Assembly: GCA_937895345.1 (NCBI GenBank)
Contig: CALAWP010000086.1
Coordinates: 4,805 to 68,804, forward strand
Source of the DNA: an uncultured Paenibacillus sp.
GTDB taxonomy: Bacteria > Bacillota > Bacilli > Paenibacillales > Paenibacillaceae
Direction of reading: 5' to 3'
Length of the DNA: 64,000 nucleotides
Positions within the stretch are counted from its first letter, which is position 1, and every line of letters starts with the position of its first letter. This document shows, one piece after another, positions 16,869-26,942 of this stretch. Made by a program: the position numbers and the translations under genes. Under the pieces are notes generated by a model. The model worked only from the letters and a program-made list of their open reading frames with translations. It was not told the origin of the DNA and ran no database searches.

Positions 16869-19800
16869 TTGTCAAGACCGACACTGCAACAGCTGCTTCA
16901 AGAGCGCATATTGATTTTGGACGGCGCGATGGGCACGATGATACAACAAGCCGATTTAACTGAGGACGATTTTGGCGGGCCGGAGCTGGACGGATGCAAC
17001 GAGATGCTTGTGCTGACTCGCCCTGACGTGATCCGGACGATTCATGAGCAATATTTGGAAGCCGGCGCGGACATACTGGAAACGAATACGTTTGGCGCCA
17101 CAAGCGTCGTACTGGCCGAATACGATATCCCGGAGAAGGCGCGGGAAATAAACCTGGCCGCCGCCAAGCTTGCCCGGGAAGCGGCAGACAAGTACAGCAC
17201 GCCGGACAAACCTCGTTTTGTCGCGGGCGCGCTTGGACCGACGACGAAGACGTTGTCCGTGACGGGAGGGGTCACGTTCGACGAGCTGGTCGACAGCTAT
17301 TACGAGCAGGCCGTCGCGCTCATCGAAGGAAAGGTCGACGCGCTGCTGCTGGAAACGTCGCAGGATACGCTGAACGTCAAGGCGGGCAGCATCGGCATCC
17401 GCAAAGCGTTCGAAACGACCGGCACGGAGCTGCCGATCATGATCTCCGGCACGATCGAGCCGATGGGGACGACGCTCGCCGGCCAAACGATCGAATCGTT
17501 TTATATTTCGCTGGAGCATTTGAAGCCGATTTCGATCGGATTGAACTGTGCGACCGGACCGGAATTTATGCGCGATCATATTCGGACGTTAAGCGAAATC
17601 GCAAAGTCGGCCGTCAGCTGTTATCCGAATGCCGGGCTGCCGGACGAGAACGGCAACTACCACGAATCGCCCGAATCGCTGGCGAGGAAGATGGAAGATT
17701 TTGCGCAGAAGGGCTGGCTTAACATTGCGGGCGGCTGCTGCGGCACGACGCCGGAGCATATACGCGCCATGGCGCAAACGATGTCCCGCTACGCGCCGCG
17801 GACGAAGCTGGGCGAGCACCCCGATGCCGTCTCCGGTATCGACACCGTGTTTATCGAAGCGGACAACCGTCCAATTATGATCGGCGAACGAACGAATATT
17901 TCCGGGTCGCGCAAATTCAAGCGGCTGATCAAGGAAGGAAAATTCGACGAAGCTTCCGAAATCGCCAGATCCCAGGTGAAGGGCGGAGCCCATGTCATCG
18001 ACATCAACCTGCAGGACACCGATATCGACGAAGAATATGCGGTTCATCAATTTTTGCCGCAAGTCGTCAAGAAGATCAAAGCGCCGCTCATGCTGGACTC
18101 CACGTACGACCATATTATCGAGCTGGGCTTGAAATATTCGCAAGGCAAAGCGATCATCAACTCCATCAACCTGGAGGACGGCGAATCGAAATTTGAAAAG
18201 ATCGTTCCGCTTATCCATCGCTACGGCGCCGCGGTCGTCATGATTCTGATCGACGAGCGCGGACAAGCGGTTTCACGGCAGGCGAAGATGGAAGTGGCCG
18301 ACCGCGCTTACGATTTGCTGGTGAACAAGTACGGGGTGAATCCGGAAGACATTATATTCGATCCGAACATGTTTCCGATCGGTTCCGGCGACCCGCAATA
18401 TATCGGTTCGGCCGTCGAGACGCTCGAAGGCATTCGGATGATCAAGGAAAAATATCCGCGCACGAAGACGATTTTGGGCCTCAGCAACATTTCGTTCGGC
18501 TTGCCCGAAGCGGGACGCGAGGTGCTCAATTCTGTCTACCTGTACCATGCGACGAAGGCGGGTCTCGATTACGCGATCGTCAATACGGAGAAGCTGGAGC
18601 GGTACGCTTCCATACCGGAAGAGGAGCGCAAGCTCGCCGAGGCGTTGATCTACGATACGAACGACGAAACGCTGGCCGCGTTTGTCGCCGCTTTCCGGGA
18701 CAAGAAGGTCGAGAAAAAGGAAAAAATATCGAACCTGACGCTGGAAGAAAGACTTGGCTCCTATATTATCGAGGGCACCAAGGAAGGCCTGATTCCGGAT
18801 CTGGACGAGGCGTTAAAAAAATATTCGCCGCTCGAAATCATTAACGGTCCTCTGATGAAGGGGATGGAAGAGGTCGGACGTTTGTTCAACAACAACGAGC
18901 TGATCGTGGCCGAGGTGCTTCAAAGCGCCGAGGTGATGAAAGCTTCCGTCAATTATTTGGAGCCGTTTATGGAAAAGACGGAAACGTCCGTCAAGGGCAA
19001 AATCATTTTGGCGACGGTAAAAGGCGACGTGCATGACATCGGCAAAAATCTTGTCGAGATCATCTTGTCCAACAACGGCTACAAAATTATTAATCTCGGC
19101 ATTAAAGTGCCGCCGGAGCAGCTGATCGAAGCCTACCGTAACGAAAAGGCGGACGCGATCGGACTGTCCGGCCTGCTCGTCAAGTCGGCCCAGCAAATGG
19201 TCGTGACGGCTCAGGATTTGCGTACGGCCGGCATCGACGCGCCGATTCTGGTCGGCGGCGCGGCCTTGACGAGAAAGTTTACAAAGACGAGAATCAGCCC
19301 GGAATACGACGGACTCGTTCTGTACGCCAAGGACGCGATGGACGGATTGGATATCGCGAACAAGCTGATGGATCCCGAGCATCGCAAACGGCTGGAGGAA
19401 GAGCTTGCCGCCTTCAAGGCGGCCGGCGCCGCCGAAGAAGATCAAGGGAAGCAGCTGCCGAAGCTGACGCGCGCCGTCCGGTCCAACATTTCGAAGGACG
19501 CTCCGGTATTTGCGCCGCCGGATTTGGAGCGCCACATTATTCGCGACGTGCCGCTGCCCCACATTATTCCGTACGTTAATATGCAAATGCTGCTGGGCCA
19601 CCATCTCGGCTTGAAAGGCTCGGTCGAGAAGCTGCTGGCCGAAGGGAACGATAAGGCCGTTCAGCTGAAGGAGACGGTGGACCGCATTTTGCAGCAGGGC
19701 AGCGCGGAAGGGTTCATCAAGGCGCATGCGATGTACCGTTTCTTCCCGGCGCAATCGTCGGGAGACGACGTCATCATTTACGATCCGCAGGATCATTCCA

Positions 19801-20309
19801 AGGAAATCAAACGATTTACGTTCCCTCGCCAGCAGGTGGAGCCGTATCTGTGCTTGTCGGATTACTTGAAATCGGCGGACAGCGGCGTTATGGATTACGT
19901 CGGATTTCTTGTCGTGACCGCCGGCCAAGGCATTCGGGAGCTGTCCAACGAATGGAAGGATAACGGGGACTATCTTCGCTCCCATGCGCTGCAATCGGTC
20001 GCTTTGGAAGTGGCGGAAGGGCTTGCCGAGCGCGTGCACCATATGATGCGGGACGTCTGCGGATATCCCGATCCGCCCGAAATGACGATGAAGCAGCGGC
20101 TGGGCGCCCGATACCAAGGCATTCGCGTGTCGTTCGGCTATCCGGCTTGTCCGAACCTGGAAGACCAGGAACCGCTGTTCGATTTGATGAAGCCGGAGGA
20201 TATCGGCGTGCAATTAACGGAAGGCTATATGATGGAGCCGGAAGCTTCGGTATCCGCCATGGTATTTGCCCATCCGGAAGCGCAATATTTCAACGTGGAC
20301 AAAGCATAA
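16869..20309 (+). CDS. metH: Cobalamin-dependent methionine synthase
   Basis: 1146 residues, four modules: homocysteine-binding domain (zinc cysteines in GLNCATGP and in GGCCGTTPEHI near residue 287), pterin-binding domain starting around IGERTNISGSRKF, cobalamin domain with the axial-ligand motif DVHDIGKN (about 719-726), and a C-terminal AdoMet reactivation domain containing SFGYPACPN (about 1090). Transfers methyl from methyltetrahydrofolate to homocysteine through B12. TTG start with GGAAGGGTG upstream. Complete, with all modules present. Confidence 0.97.
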   Translation: MSRPTLQQLLQERILILDGAMGTMIQQADLTEDDFGGPELDGCNEMLVLTRPDVIRTIHEQYLEAGADILETNTFGATSVVLAEYDIPEKAREINLAAAKLAREAADKYSTPDKPRFVAGALGPTTKTLSVTGGVTFDELVDSYYEQAVALIEGKVDALLLETSQDTLNVKAGSIGIRKAFETTGTELPIMISGTIEPMGTTLAGQTIESFYISLEHLKPISIGLNCATGPEFMRDHIRTLSEIAKSAVSCYPNAGLPDENGNYHESPESLARKMEDFAQKGWLNIAGGCCGTTPEHIRAMAQTMSRYAPRTKLGEHPDAVSGIDTVFIEADNRPIMIGERTNISGSRKFKRLIKEGKFDEASEIARSQVKGGAHVIDINLQDTDIDEEYAVHQFLPQVVKKIKAPLMLDSTYDHIIELGLKYSQGKAIINSINLEDGESKFEKIVPLIHRYGAAVVMILIDERGQAVSRQAKMEVADRAYDLLVNKYGVNPEDIIFDPNMFPIGSGDPQYIGSAVETLEGIRMIKEKYPRTKTILGLSNISFGLPEAGREVLNSVYLYHATKAGLDYAIVNTEKLERYASIPEEERKLAEALIYDTNDETLAAFVAAFRDKKVEKKEKISNLTLEERLGSYIIEGTKEGLIPDLDEALKKYSPLEIINGPLMKGMEEVGRLFNNNELIVAEVLQSAEVMKASVNYLEPFMEKTETSVKGKIILATVKGDVHDIGKNLVEIILSNNGYKIINLGIKVPPEQLIEAYRNEKADAIGLSGLLVKSAQQMVVTAQDLRTAGIDAPILVGGAALTRKFTKTRISPEYDGLVLYAKDAMDGLDIANKLMDPEHRKRLEEELAAFKAAGAAEEDQGKQLPKLTRAVRSNISKDAPVFAPPDLERHIIRDVPLPHIIPYVNMQMLLGHHLGLKGSVEKLLAEGNDKAVQLKETVDRILQQGSAEGFIKAHAMYRFFPAQSSGDDVIIYDPQDHSKEIKRFTFPRQQVEPYLCLSDYLKSADSGVMDYVGFLVVTAGQGIRELSNEWKDNGDYLRSHALQSVALEVAEGLAERVHHMMRDVCGYPDPPEMTMKQRLGARYQGIRVSFGYPACPNLEDQEPLFDLMKPEDIGVQLTEGYMMEPEASVSAMVFAHPEAQYFNVDKA

Positions 20310-20344
20310 TCGATTCGGGAACTGCGATGCGGACGGCGTAGATG

Positions 20345-20392
20345 AGCCTGCCGGCGTTCATGCTTGCGAGCAGACGCGCCGGCGGGCTTTTT
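20345..20392 (+). terminator. Terminator after metH
   Basis: AGCCTGCCGGCG pairs with CGCCGGCGGGCT (one G-T wobble) over a 20-base loop, followed by TTTT. Confidence 0.85.
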
Positions 20393-20463
20393 CCGTGTAT
20401 GCCTTTATAAGTTATGCTTTGTACTTGGCTTATATCTCACCGTGAAAATGCGAGGTGAATAAG

Positions 20464-21432
20464 ATGAACCTATGGTTTCTGGGAACGGGGGCCGGCAGGC
20501 CCAACAAGCACCGCAACGTTACCTCGGTCGCTCTGCAGCTGCCTTCGGACGCGGGCTGGTGGCTGTTCGACGCCGGAGAAGCGACACAGCACCAATTGAT
20601 GAAAATTCCGCAATTGAAGCTGAACCGGTTGTCGGCCGTATTTATTACCCATTTGCACGGCGATCATTTGTACGGCTTGCCCGGCTTGCTGAGCAGCCGC
20701 TCCTTCGACGGCGGCATTACGCCATTGAAGCTGATCGGCCCGGCCGGCATTCGGACCTATATCGAAACCGTCTTCGGCTTGACGGGAACGTCGCTCGATT
20801 ACGAGCTTGCGATCGAGGAATTGAGCGGCCTTCCGGCCGAGGTGCATGTCGACGGGCCGCTGTCCGTCGAAGCGGGCATGCTGGAGCACCGGATTCCGTG
20901 TTACGGATACCGCGTGTCGGAGCGCGACGCTCCGGGACCGTTGCTGGCGGACAAGCTGCCGGCGCTGGGCTTGAAGGCCGGCCCCTCCTACGGCTTGTTA
21001 AAGCAAGGGTGCCCGGTCGAAACGGAGGACGGGACCGTTATTCGGCCTGAAGACGTGACTGACGGCGTGTACAAGGGAAGAATCGTGACGATTCTTGGAG
21101 ATACGAGCCCTTGCCGCGAAGCGGTGCGGCTGGCCAAGGACGCCGATGTGCTCGTTCACGAGGCGACATTCGCCGCAGGCCTGGAAGATAAGGCGCACGA
21201 GTTCGGGCACAGCACGACCGTCGAAGCGGCCCGGGCCGCGGCGGACGCCGGAGCGCGCCGGCTCGTCATGACGCATTTCAGCGGGCGGTACGATAACGAG
21301 GCGCTGCTTCGGCTCGAAGCAGAGGCCCGTACGGTCTTCGCCGCTGCGACGGCCGCGGCGGACTTGCTCCGGATCGATATCGAACGCAAGCATATCCCCG
21401 CCGCAGCCGGGACGATCGGCGAGGATCGCTGA
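20464..21432 (+). CDS. rnz: Ribonuclease Z
   Basis: 322 residues. Metallo-beta-lactamase fold: FITHLHGDHLYGLPGLL is the HxHxDH metal site, GDTSPC and HEATF follow, and the late histidine is in LVMTHFSGRY. Long-form bacterial RNase Z with an exosite arm region near residues 150-195; it trims tRNA 3' ends. The ATG at 20464 has GAGGTG 6 bases upstream and gives the usual MNLWFLGTGAGRP start. Confidence 0.95.
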   Translation: MNLWFLGTGAGRPNKHRNVTSVALQLPSDAGWWLFDAGEATQHQLMKIPQLKLNRLSAVFITHLHGDHLYGLPGLLSSRSFDGGITPLKLIGPAGIRTYIETVFGLTGTSLDYELAIEELSGLPAEVHVDGPLSVEAGMLEHRIPCYGYRVSERDAPGPLLADKLPALGLKAGPSYGLLKQGCPVETEDGTVIRPEDVTDGVYKGRIVTILGDTSPCREAVRLAKDADVLVHEATFAAGLEDKAHEFGHSTTVEAARAAADAGARRLVMTHFSGRYDNEALLRLEAEARTVFAAATAAADLLRIDIERKHIPAAAGTIGEDR

Positions 21433-21545
21433 TCCGGGCATTGCGGGGCGAACGTATATTCTGTACAATAATAACCGACATCAATAACGATAGAAGTGAA
21501 GCGGTGCGCATACATACGCGCCGCATGGGCACGGAGGAGAGCGGC

Positions 21546-23831
21546 ATGAACCGATGGACCGGGAGAGCGGAAAATTTGCAGGAGTGGCTGGAGGAATTGA
21601 AGGCCAACGACGAAATCATGAGCAACGTCACGCATTGGCGGACGATTCCTCCGCGCGGGGCGAGAACCGCCCCGCTGCCGGACGGGCTGCATCCCGGCTT
21701 GCGCGAGGCGCTTCGCGCAAGAGGGATCGGGGAGTTGTACGTCCACCAGGCGGAAGCTTTCGAGGCGGTCCGCCGGGGCGAGCATGTCGTTGCCGTTACG
21801 CCGACGGCGTCCGGCAAGACGTTATGCTACAATTTGCCCGTCGTGCAGAGCCTGCTGGAAAACGGAGAGGGCCGGGCGCTTTACATGTTTCCGACCAAGG
21901 CGCTCGCGCAGGATCAAGTGGCGGAGCTGCAAGCGTTGGCCGACGCCATGGGGGCTGATCTCAAGACGCATACGTACGACGGCGATACGCCTCCGGCGGT
22001 CCGAACGGCCATCCGCAATGCGGGACATATCGTGGTGACGAATCCGGACATGCTGCATTCCGCCATCCTTCCTCATCATACGAAGTGGGTCAAGCTGTTT
22101 GAGAACATCAAATATATCGTCATCGACGAAGTGCACGCATACCGGGGGGTCTTCGGCAGCCACGTGGCCAACGTCATCCGCCGGCTGAAGCGGATTTGCC
22201 GGTTTTACGGCTCCGATCCCCGGTTTATTTGCGCTTCCGCCACGATCGACAATCCGCGCGAGCATGCCGAACGTCTGATCGGGGAGCGGGCGACGCTGAT
22301 CGACAACAACGGCGCGCCGATGGGCGAGAAGCATTTTATCTTTTATAATCCGCCCGTCGTCAACCGTCAGCTCGGCATACGGAGGAGCAGCGTTCTGGAG
22401 ACGCGCAAGCTGGCGGGGATGCTGCTGAAGCAAGGGGTGCAGACGATCGTCTTCGCCAGAAGCCGCGTTCGGGTGGAGCTGCTGCTCACTTATTTGCAGG
22501 AACTGGTCCGGGACAAAGTAGGCGACAAGTCCATCCGGGGATATCGCGGCGGTTATTTGCCCAAGCTGAGGCGCGAAATCGAGAAAGGGCTGCGCACCGG
22601 TGAAATTCGCGGCGTCGTCAGCACGAACGCTTTGGAGCTCGGGATCGATATCGGCCAGCTGCAGGCATGCGTGCTGAACGGCTATCCCGGCACGATCGCC
22701 AGCACCTGGCAGCAGTCCGGCCGCGCGGGCCGGAGACAGGAAAGCTCCGTCACGTTTATGGTGGCCAGCAGCAATCCGCTGGACCAATATATGGTCAACA
22801 ATCCGGATTTCTTTTTTGACCGTCCGCCGGAAAGGGCTCTTATTCAACCCGACAATTTGCTCATTCTGATCGATCATGTCAAGTGCGCCGCCTATGAGCT
22901 GCCGTTCCGGGAAGGCGAAACGTTCGGCTCGGAGCCGCTGGAGGACATGATGGAATTTTTGACGGAGGAGAAAGTGCTGCACAAGGCCGGCGGGCGCTGG
23001 TTCTGGATGGAGCAGTCGTTCCCGGCGCACGGCATATCGCTGCGCACGGCCGCTCAGGAGAACTTCATTATAATCGATATGACGAACGGCCACCGAGTGC
23101 TTGGCGAGGTCGACCGGTTCAGCGCGCCGACGCTTATTCACGAAGAAGCGATCTATATTCACGAAGGCGTGCAGTATCAGGTGGAAAAGCTGGACTATTC
23201 CGAGAAAAAAGCGTATGTGCGGGAGGTCGACGTCGATTATTATACGGACGCCAACATGGCTGTGGAGCTGAAGGTGCTTCATGTGGACAAGGAAATCCAA
23301 TCGGGCGAGCTGCTCCGTCAATACGGCGAAGTTACCGTCAACGCCAAAGCGACCATTTTCAAAAAAATAAAACTTCGCACTCACGAAAATATCGGCTCGG
23401 GGCCGATCCATCTGCCGGAGGAAGAACTCCATACAAGCGCCTATTGGTTTTCGTTCAGCGAGGAAGCGGCCGCCCGCAAAAGCAAAAACGAGATGCAGTT
23501 TGCGCTTCTCGGCATTGCGAACGTGCTCGTTCATATCGCCCCCTTGTACCTGATGTGCGACCCGTTCGACATCCGCGTCGTCCCGCAGGTCAAGGCGGTG
23601 CATACGATGAGGCCGACCATTTACTTTTACGACCGGTATCCGGGCGGCATCGGCTTGAGCGAAAAACTGTACTACGTGCACGATGAGCTGATGGAAAGGG
23701 CCCGGAGCCTGATCCGGTCGTGCACCTGTCTGAGCGGCTGTCCCGCCTGCGTCGGGCCGATCGAAGAGGTCGGATTGCTGGGCAAGGAGATGGCGCTCGA
23801 GCTTCTGAAAGACGCGGAGGTTATGCGATGA
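21546..23831 (+). CDS. mrfA: DEAD/DEAH helicase MrfA (YprA)
   Basis: 761 residues. Superfamily 2 helicase with motif I TPTASGKT, motif II DEVH (VIDEVHAYRGVFGSH), motif III SATI and motif VI QSGRAGR, then a C-terminal DUF1998-type region with a four-cysteine cluster CTCLSGCPAC. B. subtilis MrfA works with exonuclease MrfB in repair of mitomycin C damage, independent of UvrABC. The ATG at 21546 is preceded by GGAGGAG at 7 bases; the frame upstream lacks support. It overlaps mrfB by 4 bp. Confidence 0.93.
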   Translation: MNRWTGRAENLQEWLEELKANDEIMSNVTHWRTIPPRGARTAPLPDGLHPGLREALRARGIGELYVHQAEAFEAVRRGEHVVAVTPTASGKTLCYNLPVVQSLLENGEGRALYMFPTKALAQDQVAELQALADAMGADLKTHTYDGDTPPAVRTAIRNAGHIVVTNPDMLHSAILPHHTKWVKLFENIKYIVIDEVHAYRGVFGSHVANVIRRLKRICRFYGSDPRFICASATIDNPREHAERLIGERATLIDNNGAPMGEKHFIFYNPPVVNRQLGIRRSSVLETRKLAGMLLKQGVQTIVFARSRVRVELLLTYLQELVRDKVGDKSIRGYRGGYLPKLRREIEKGLRTGEIRGVVSTNALELGIDIGQLQACVLNGYPGTIASTWQQSGRAGRRQESSVTFMVASSNPLDQYMVNNPDFFFDRPPERALIQPDNLLILIDHVKCAAYELPFREGETFGSEPLEDMMEFLTEEKVLHKAGGRWFWMEQSFPAHGISLRTAAQENFIIIDMTNGHRVLGEVDRFSAPTLIHEEAIYIHEGVQYQVEKLDYSEKKAYVREVDVDYYTDANMAVELKVLHVDKEIQSGELLRQYGEVTVNAKATIFKKIKLRTHENIGSGPIHLPEEELHTSAYWFSFSEEAAARKSKNEMQFALLGIANVLVHIAPLYLMCDPFDIRVVPQVKAVHTMRPTIYFYDRYPGGIGLSEKLYYVHDELMERARSLIRSCTCLSGCPACVGPIEEVGLLGKEMALELLKDAEVMR

Positions 23832-25132
23832 GCGGACTAAGGGAACGGATGAACCGGCTGCGCGGAACGACCTCGGAGGAGGCGGCGGATGCCGGCGCAG
23901 GAGCGGCCGGACGTACGCCTAATTCGGGGGAGCGGGAAGAAGCGGAGGAGAGCGGAGAACGGCTTCATCCCGCATGGGCGGCGTTTGGCGTGAAAGCGAT
24001 GCATACGCCGCACGGCGATTTTTTGCTGCGCAAGGATATTTACCGCATCGATTACCGTCACGGCACTCATGCGCTCGGGGAGCTGCATGCCGCCGCTGCC
24101 GGGCTGGGAGGCTTTTATCCGAACCTTCCGCAGCCAAGGGCGGAGGACATCTTGTTTCTCGACCTGGAAACGACCGGACTGGGAGTCGGGGCGGGCAATG
24201 TGCCGTTTATGACCGGCATCGCATATTTATCGGAGGACGGCTTCGTCGTGGAGCAGGCGCTGATCCGCCATCCCGGCGAAGAATACGCGATGCTGCGCTA
24301 TTTGACGGAAAAGGCAAGCCGCTTCGCTTATTTGGCTACGTACAACGGGAAAACGTTCGATTGGCCTTTGATGCAGAACAGAATCATTATGAACGGCATT
24401 CAAAGGCAGAGCCTGTCGTTTTTGCATCTGGATTTTTTGCATCCGTCCCGTTCGATCTGGAGGAATACGCTTGCGTCCTGCAAGCTGAGCCATATCGAGG
24501 AGGAACGGCTTGGCATCGAGCGCGGCGAAGACGTACCGGGTTCGCTCGCCCCTCAGCTATACTTCCAATATTTGGCGGACGGCGATCCCGCTCCGCTGGA
24601 AGGCGTCTTTCGTCATAACGCTTCCGATTTGCTGTCGCTCGCCTGTCTGGCGATACGATTCGGGCGCCTGCTGTCTGGCGATCTGTTCGAAAGGCTGCCT
24701 TGGCCGGAGGAGGCGGAAGAACTGATTCGAACCGGCTTGTGGCTGGAGCGGATGGGCAGACATTCGCTTGCCGATGAGCTGCAGCGCAGAGGAGCCGAAG
24801 CCCGCAGCCCTGCCTTGTCCGCGCTTCTGCTGCTGGCCGAACGGGATAAGAAGGCTGGAAATTGGGAGCGCGCTGTGTTATTGTGGCAGAAAGCGGCGTT
24901 TTCGGCCCATTCGGCTTACGACCGCGCCGTCGTCGAAGCTTGTACGGAGCTTGCGATGTATTACGAGCATAAGAGCAAGCGGTACGGAGAGGCGCTTCGG
25001 TATGCGGGGCTAGCCTTGGAAATGGCCGAAGCACGCATGCTGCCGGTGCGCGGCGACGCCAAGCGAAGGGCGGAGCTGGAAGGCATTCGCAAACGGATCG
25101 ACCGGCTGAAACGTAAGCTGAAGCATGCATAA
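23828..25132 (+). CDS. mrfB: Exonuclease MrfB (YprB)
   Basis: 434 residues. Ribonuclease H-like DEDD exonuclease: ExoI FLDLETTG (Asp112, Glu114), ExoII TYNGKTFDWP (Asp178) and ExoIII HNASDLLSLA. A low-complexity N-terminal 45 residues and a helical, TPR-like C-terminal third flank the core. The overlapping ATGA junction with mrfA shows coupling, as expected for partners in the mitomycin repair pathway. Confidence 0.92.
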   Translation: MSGLRERMNRLRGTTSEEAADAGAGAAGRTPNSGEREEAEESGERLHPAWAAFGVKAMHTPHGDFLLRKDIYRIDYRHGTHALGELHAAAAGLGGFYPNLPQPRAEDILFLDLETTGLGVGAGNVPFMTGIAYLSEDGFVVEQALIRHPGEEYAMLRYLTEKASRFAYLATYNGKTFDWPLMQNRIIMNGIQRQSLSFLHLDFLHPSRSIWRNTLASCKLSHIEEERLGIERGEDVPGSLAPQLYFQYLADGDPAPLEGVFRHNASDLLSLACLAIRFGRLLSGDLFERLPWPEEAEELIRTGLWLERMGRHSLADELQRRGAEARSPALSALLLLAERDKKAGNWERAVLLWQKAAFSAHSAYDRAVVEACTELAMYYEHKSKRYGEALRYAGLALEMAEARMLPVRGDAKRRAELEGIRKRIDRLKRKLKHA

Positions 25133-25156
25133 AACAACGGGAAACCGAGGGAAATC

Positions 25157-25975
25157 ATGAGCATAGACGCCATATCCGCTATGAGCGGTTTTTTGATCGA
25201 TTTGGACGGCACTTTGTATCACGGGGATCGCCGCATCGAAGGAGCCGATCGGCTGATCCGGTATTTGCAAGCGGAACAAATTCCGTATTTGTTCGTAACC
25301 AATAATTCGTCGGCCGCGCCGGAGACGGTCGCCCAAAGGCTGACGGACATGGGCATTCCGGCATCGCCAAGCGACGTCTGCACGTCCGCCCAAGCGGCGG
25401 CCCGTTATGTCGCGGAACGGCATCCGCAGGCTTCCGTATATGCGGTAGGAGAAGCGGGGCTTAAGCAGGCGCTGGAGGAGGAAGGACTTGCCTTGACGGA
25501 TTCGCGGCCCGATTTCGTCGTTCAGGGGATCGACCGGAACGTCCGTTACGACGATTTGGCGAAAGCGGTCCGCTATATCCGGGATGGGGCGGCCTACGTA
25601 CTGACCAATCCGGATTTGCTTCTGCCTTCCTCGGACGGCCTTATTCCCGGCGCAGGTTCGATCGGCGCGATGATCAAGGCCGCAAGCGGAACGGAACCCG
25701 TCTTGATCGGCAAGCCATCCGCCATTCTAATGAACGAGGCGCTGCGCCGGCTCGGCCGGCAGGCGGAGCATACGTGGGTCGTCGGGGACAATATGGCGAC
25801 GGACATCGCCGCGGGACGCGCGGCCGGCTGCGGCACGCTGCTCGTATTGACCGGGCTGACGACGGCGGACAATCTGGAGCATTACGCGGAGCAGGCCGGC
25901 TGCCGTCCGGACTTGATTTGCGGCGATTTGGACGAATTGATCGAAGTCATTGGCAAGCATCGGCAAGCGATCTAA
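25157..25975 (+). CDS. HAD-IIA family phosphatase (NagD/YutF-like)
   Basis: 272 residues. Motif I GFLIDLDGTLYHG, motif II FVTNNSS, lysine in LIGKPSAI, motif IV VVGDNMATDIAAG, with the large alpha/beta C2 cap of NagD-type enzymes between them. Family members hydrolyse small sugar phosphates and nucleotides; the substrate is not predictable. Starts 24 bp after mrfB, so may be cotranscribed. Confidence 0.88.
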   Translation: MSIDAISAMSGFLIDLDGTLYHGDRRIEGADRLIRYLQAEQIPYLFVTNNSSAAPETVAQRLTDMGIPASPSDVCTSAQAAARYVAERHPQASVYAVGEAGLKQALEEEGLALTDSRPDFVVQGIDRNVRYDDLAKAVRYIRDGAAYVLTNPDLLLPSSDGLIPGAGSIGAMIKAASGTEPVLIGKPSAILMNEALRRLGRQAEHTWVVGDNMATDIAAGRAAGCGTLLVLTGLTTADNLEHYAEQAGCRPDLICGDLDELIEVIGKHRQAI

Positions 25976-26088
25976 AGCGGCTGGAACGAGAGAATCGTTC
26001 GAATCAAGCGTCACGGGGAAATTGAACTGGAATATGAACGAATGAGGTTATAAATTGCAGCAGCGACACAGGGAGGATTCGAACATCG

Positions 26089-26904
26089 ATGCAGGAATTG
26101 CCGGAGCTGGAAATCTATCGGGCGTTGCTCGCGGAACGATTTGCGGGAGCCCGGATTACGGCGGTCAGAACCGCCCGCGCCCGCACAACGGAACAAGAGG
26201 GGGCCGAGCAGGCGGAAGCGGCTGTCGGCGCATCCGTATGGTACGTCGAGCGCCGCGACGCGTATTTGATATTTCATCTGGACAACGGAAAGCGGCTGAT
26301 GCTGGAAGTTGCCCCTAAATCCTATCTGTACTGCGGAACGGCGGAAGAGAAGCCGATCGCCCTGGCAACCGCAGCGATCCATTTCGGAGAACGCATGCTG
26401 GGACTGCATGGTTTCACCCCGGATCGAATCCGGGTGCGGACGGTTAAGGAAGTGGAAGCGCAGCTGAAGACGAGCGGCATCGATCCGTTGGACAAACGGT
26501 TTACGCTAAGCCGGTTCAAGGAGCTGTTCGCCAAGAGAAGAATCGCGCTCAAAACCGCATTAACCGACCGGGCAAGTCTGGCGGGAATCGGCAGCGTCTA
26601 TTCGGATGAAATCGCCTTTGCCGCCGGACTGCTGCCGGGCGCCAAGATTGCGGGTCTTTCACCGGAGGCTTGGGAGCGGCTCTATCAAGCGATCGGAACC
26701 GTATTGAAGGAAGCGATTTCGCATGGAGGCATCGGGGACCGGCCGTTGTTTGCCGGCGATGCTTTGACCGGCGGTTATGCGGACCGGTTGCAGGTGTACG
26801 ACCGCGAGAACGAACAGTGCGAGCGGTGCGGCGGCATGGTGGAGAAGCTGACCGTGTCGGGCCGCAAAGCTTTCGCATGCCGCGGCTGTCAAAGCGAAGG
26901 CTGA
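26089..26904 (+). CDS. Fpg/Nei-like DNA glycosylase homologue lacking catalytic residues
   Basis: 271 residues along the whole Fpg fold, ending in a zinc finger (CERCGG ... CRGC). In Fpg the Pro after the initiator Met is the nucleophile (MPELPE); here the start reads MQELPELE, so Pro2 is Gln while Glu3 is kept. The RRAKYL-type lysine segment reads RRDAYL, replacing that lysine with Ala. The helix-two-turn-helix region (ASLAGIGSVYSDEI) is intact. It may bind DNA without normal base excision, or use other chemistry. A TTG at 26098 would restore Met-Pro-Glu but has no ribosome site and would shorten the N-terminus. Confidence 0.8.
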   Translation: MQELPELEIYRALLAERFAGARITAVRTARARTTEQEGAEQAEAAVGASVWYVERRDAYLIFHLDNGKRLMLEVAPKSYLYCGTAEEKPIALATAAIHFGERMLGLHGFTPDRIRVRTVKEVEAQLKTSGIDPLDKRFTLSRFKELFAKRRIALKTALTDRASLAGIGSVYSDEIAFAAGLLPGAKIAGLSPEAWERLYQAIGTVLKEAISHGGIGDRPLFAGDALTGGYADRLQVYDRENEQCERCGGMVEKLTVSGRKAFACRGCQSEG

Positions 26905-26942
26905 ACGAAATGACCGGCCCGAATACGAGGAGGGAACGCCGC

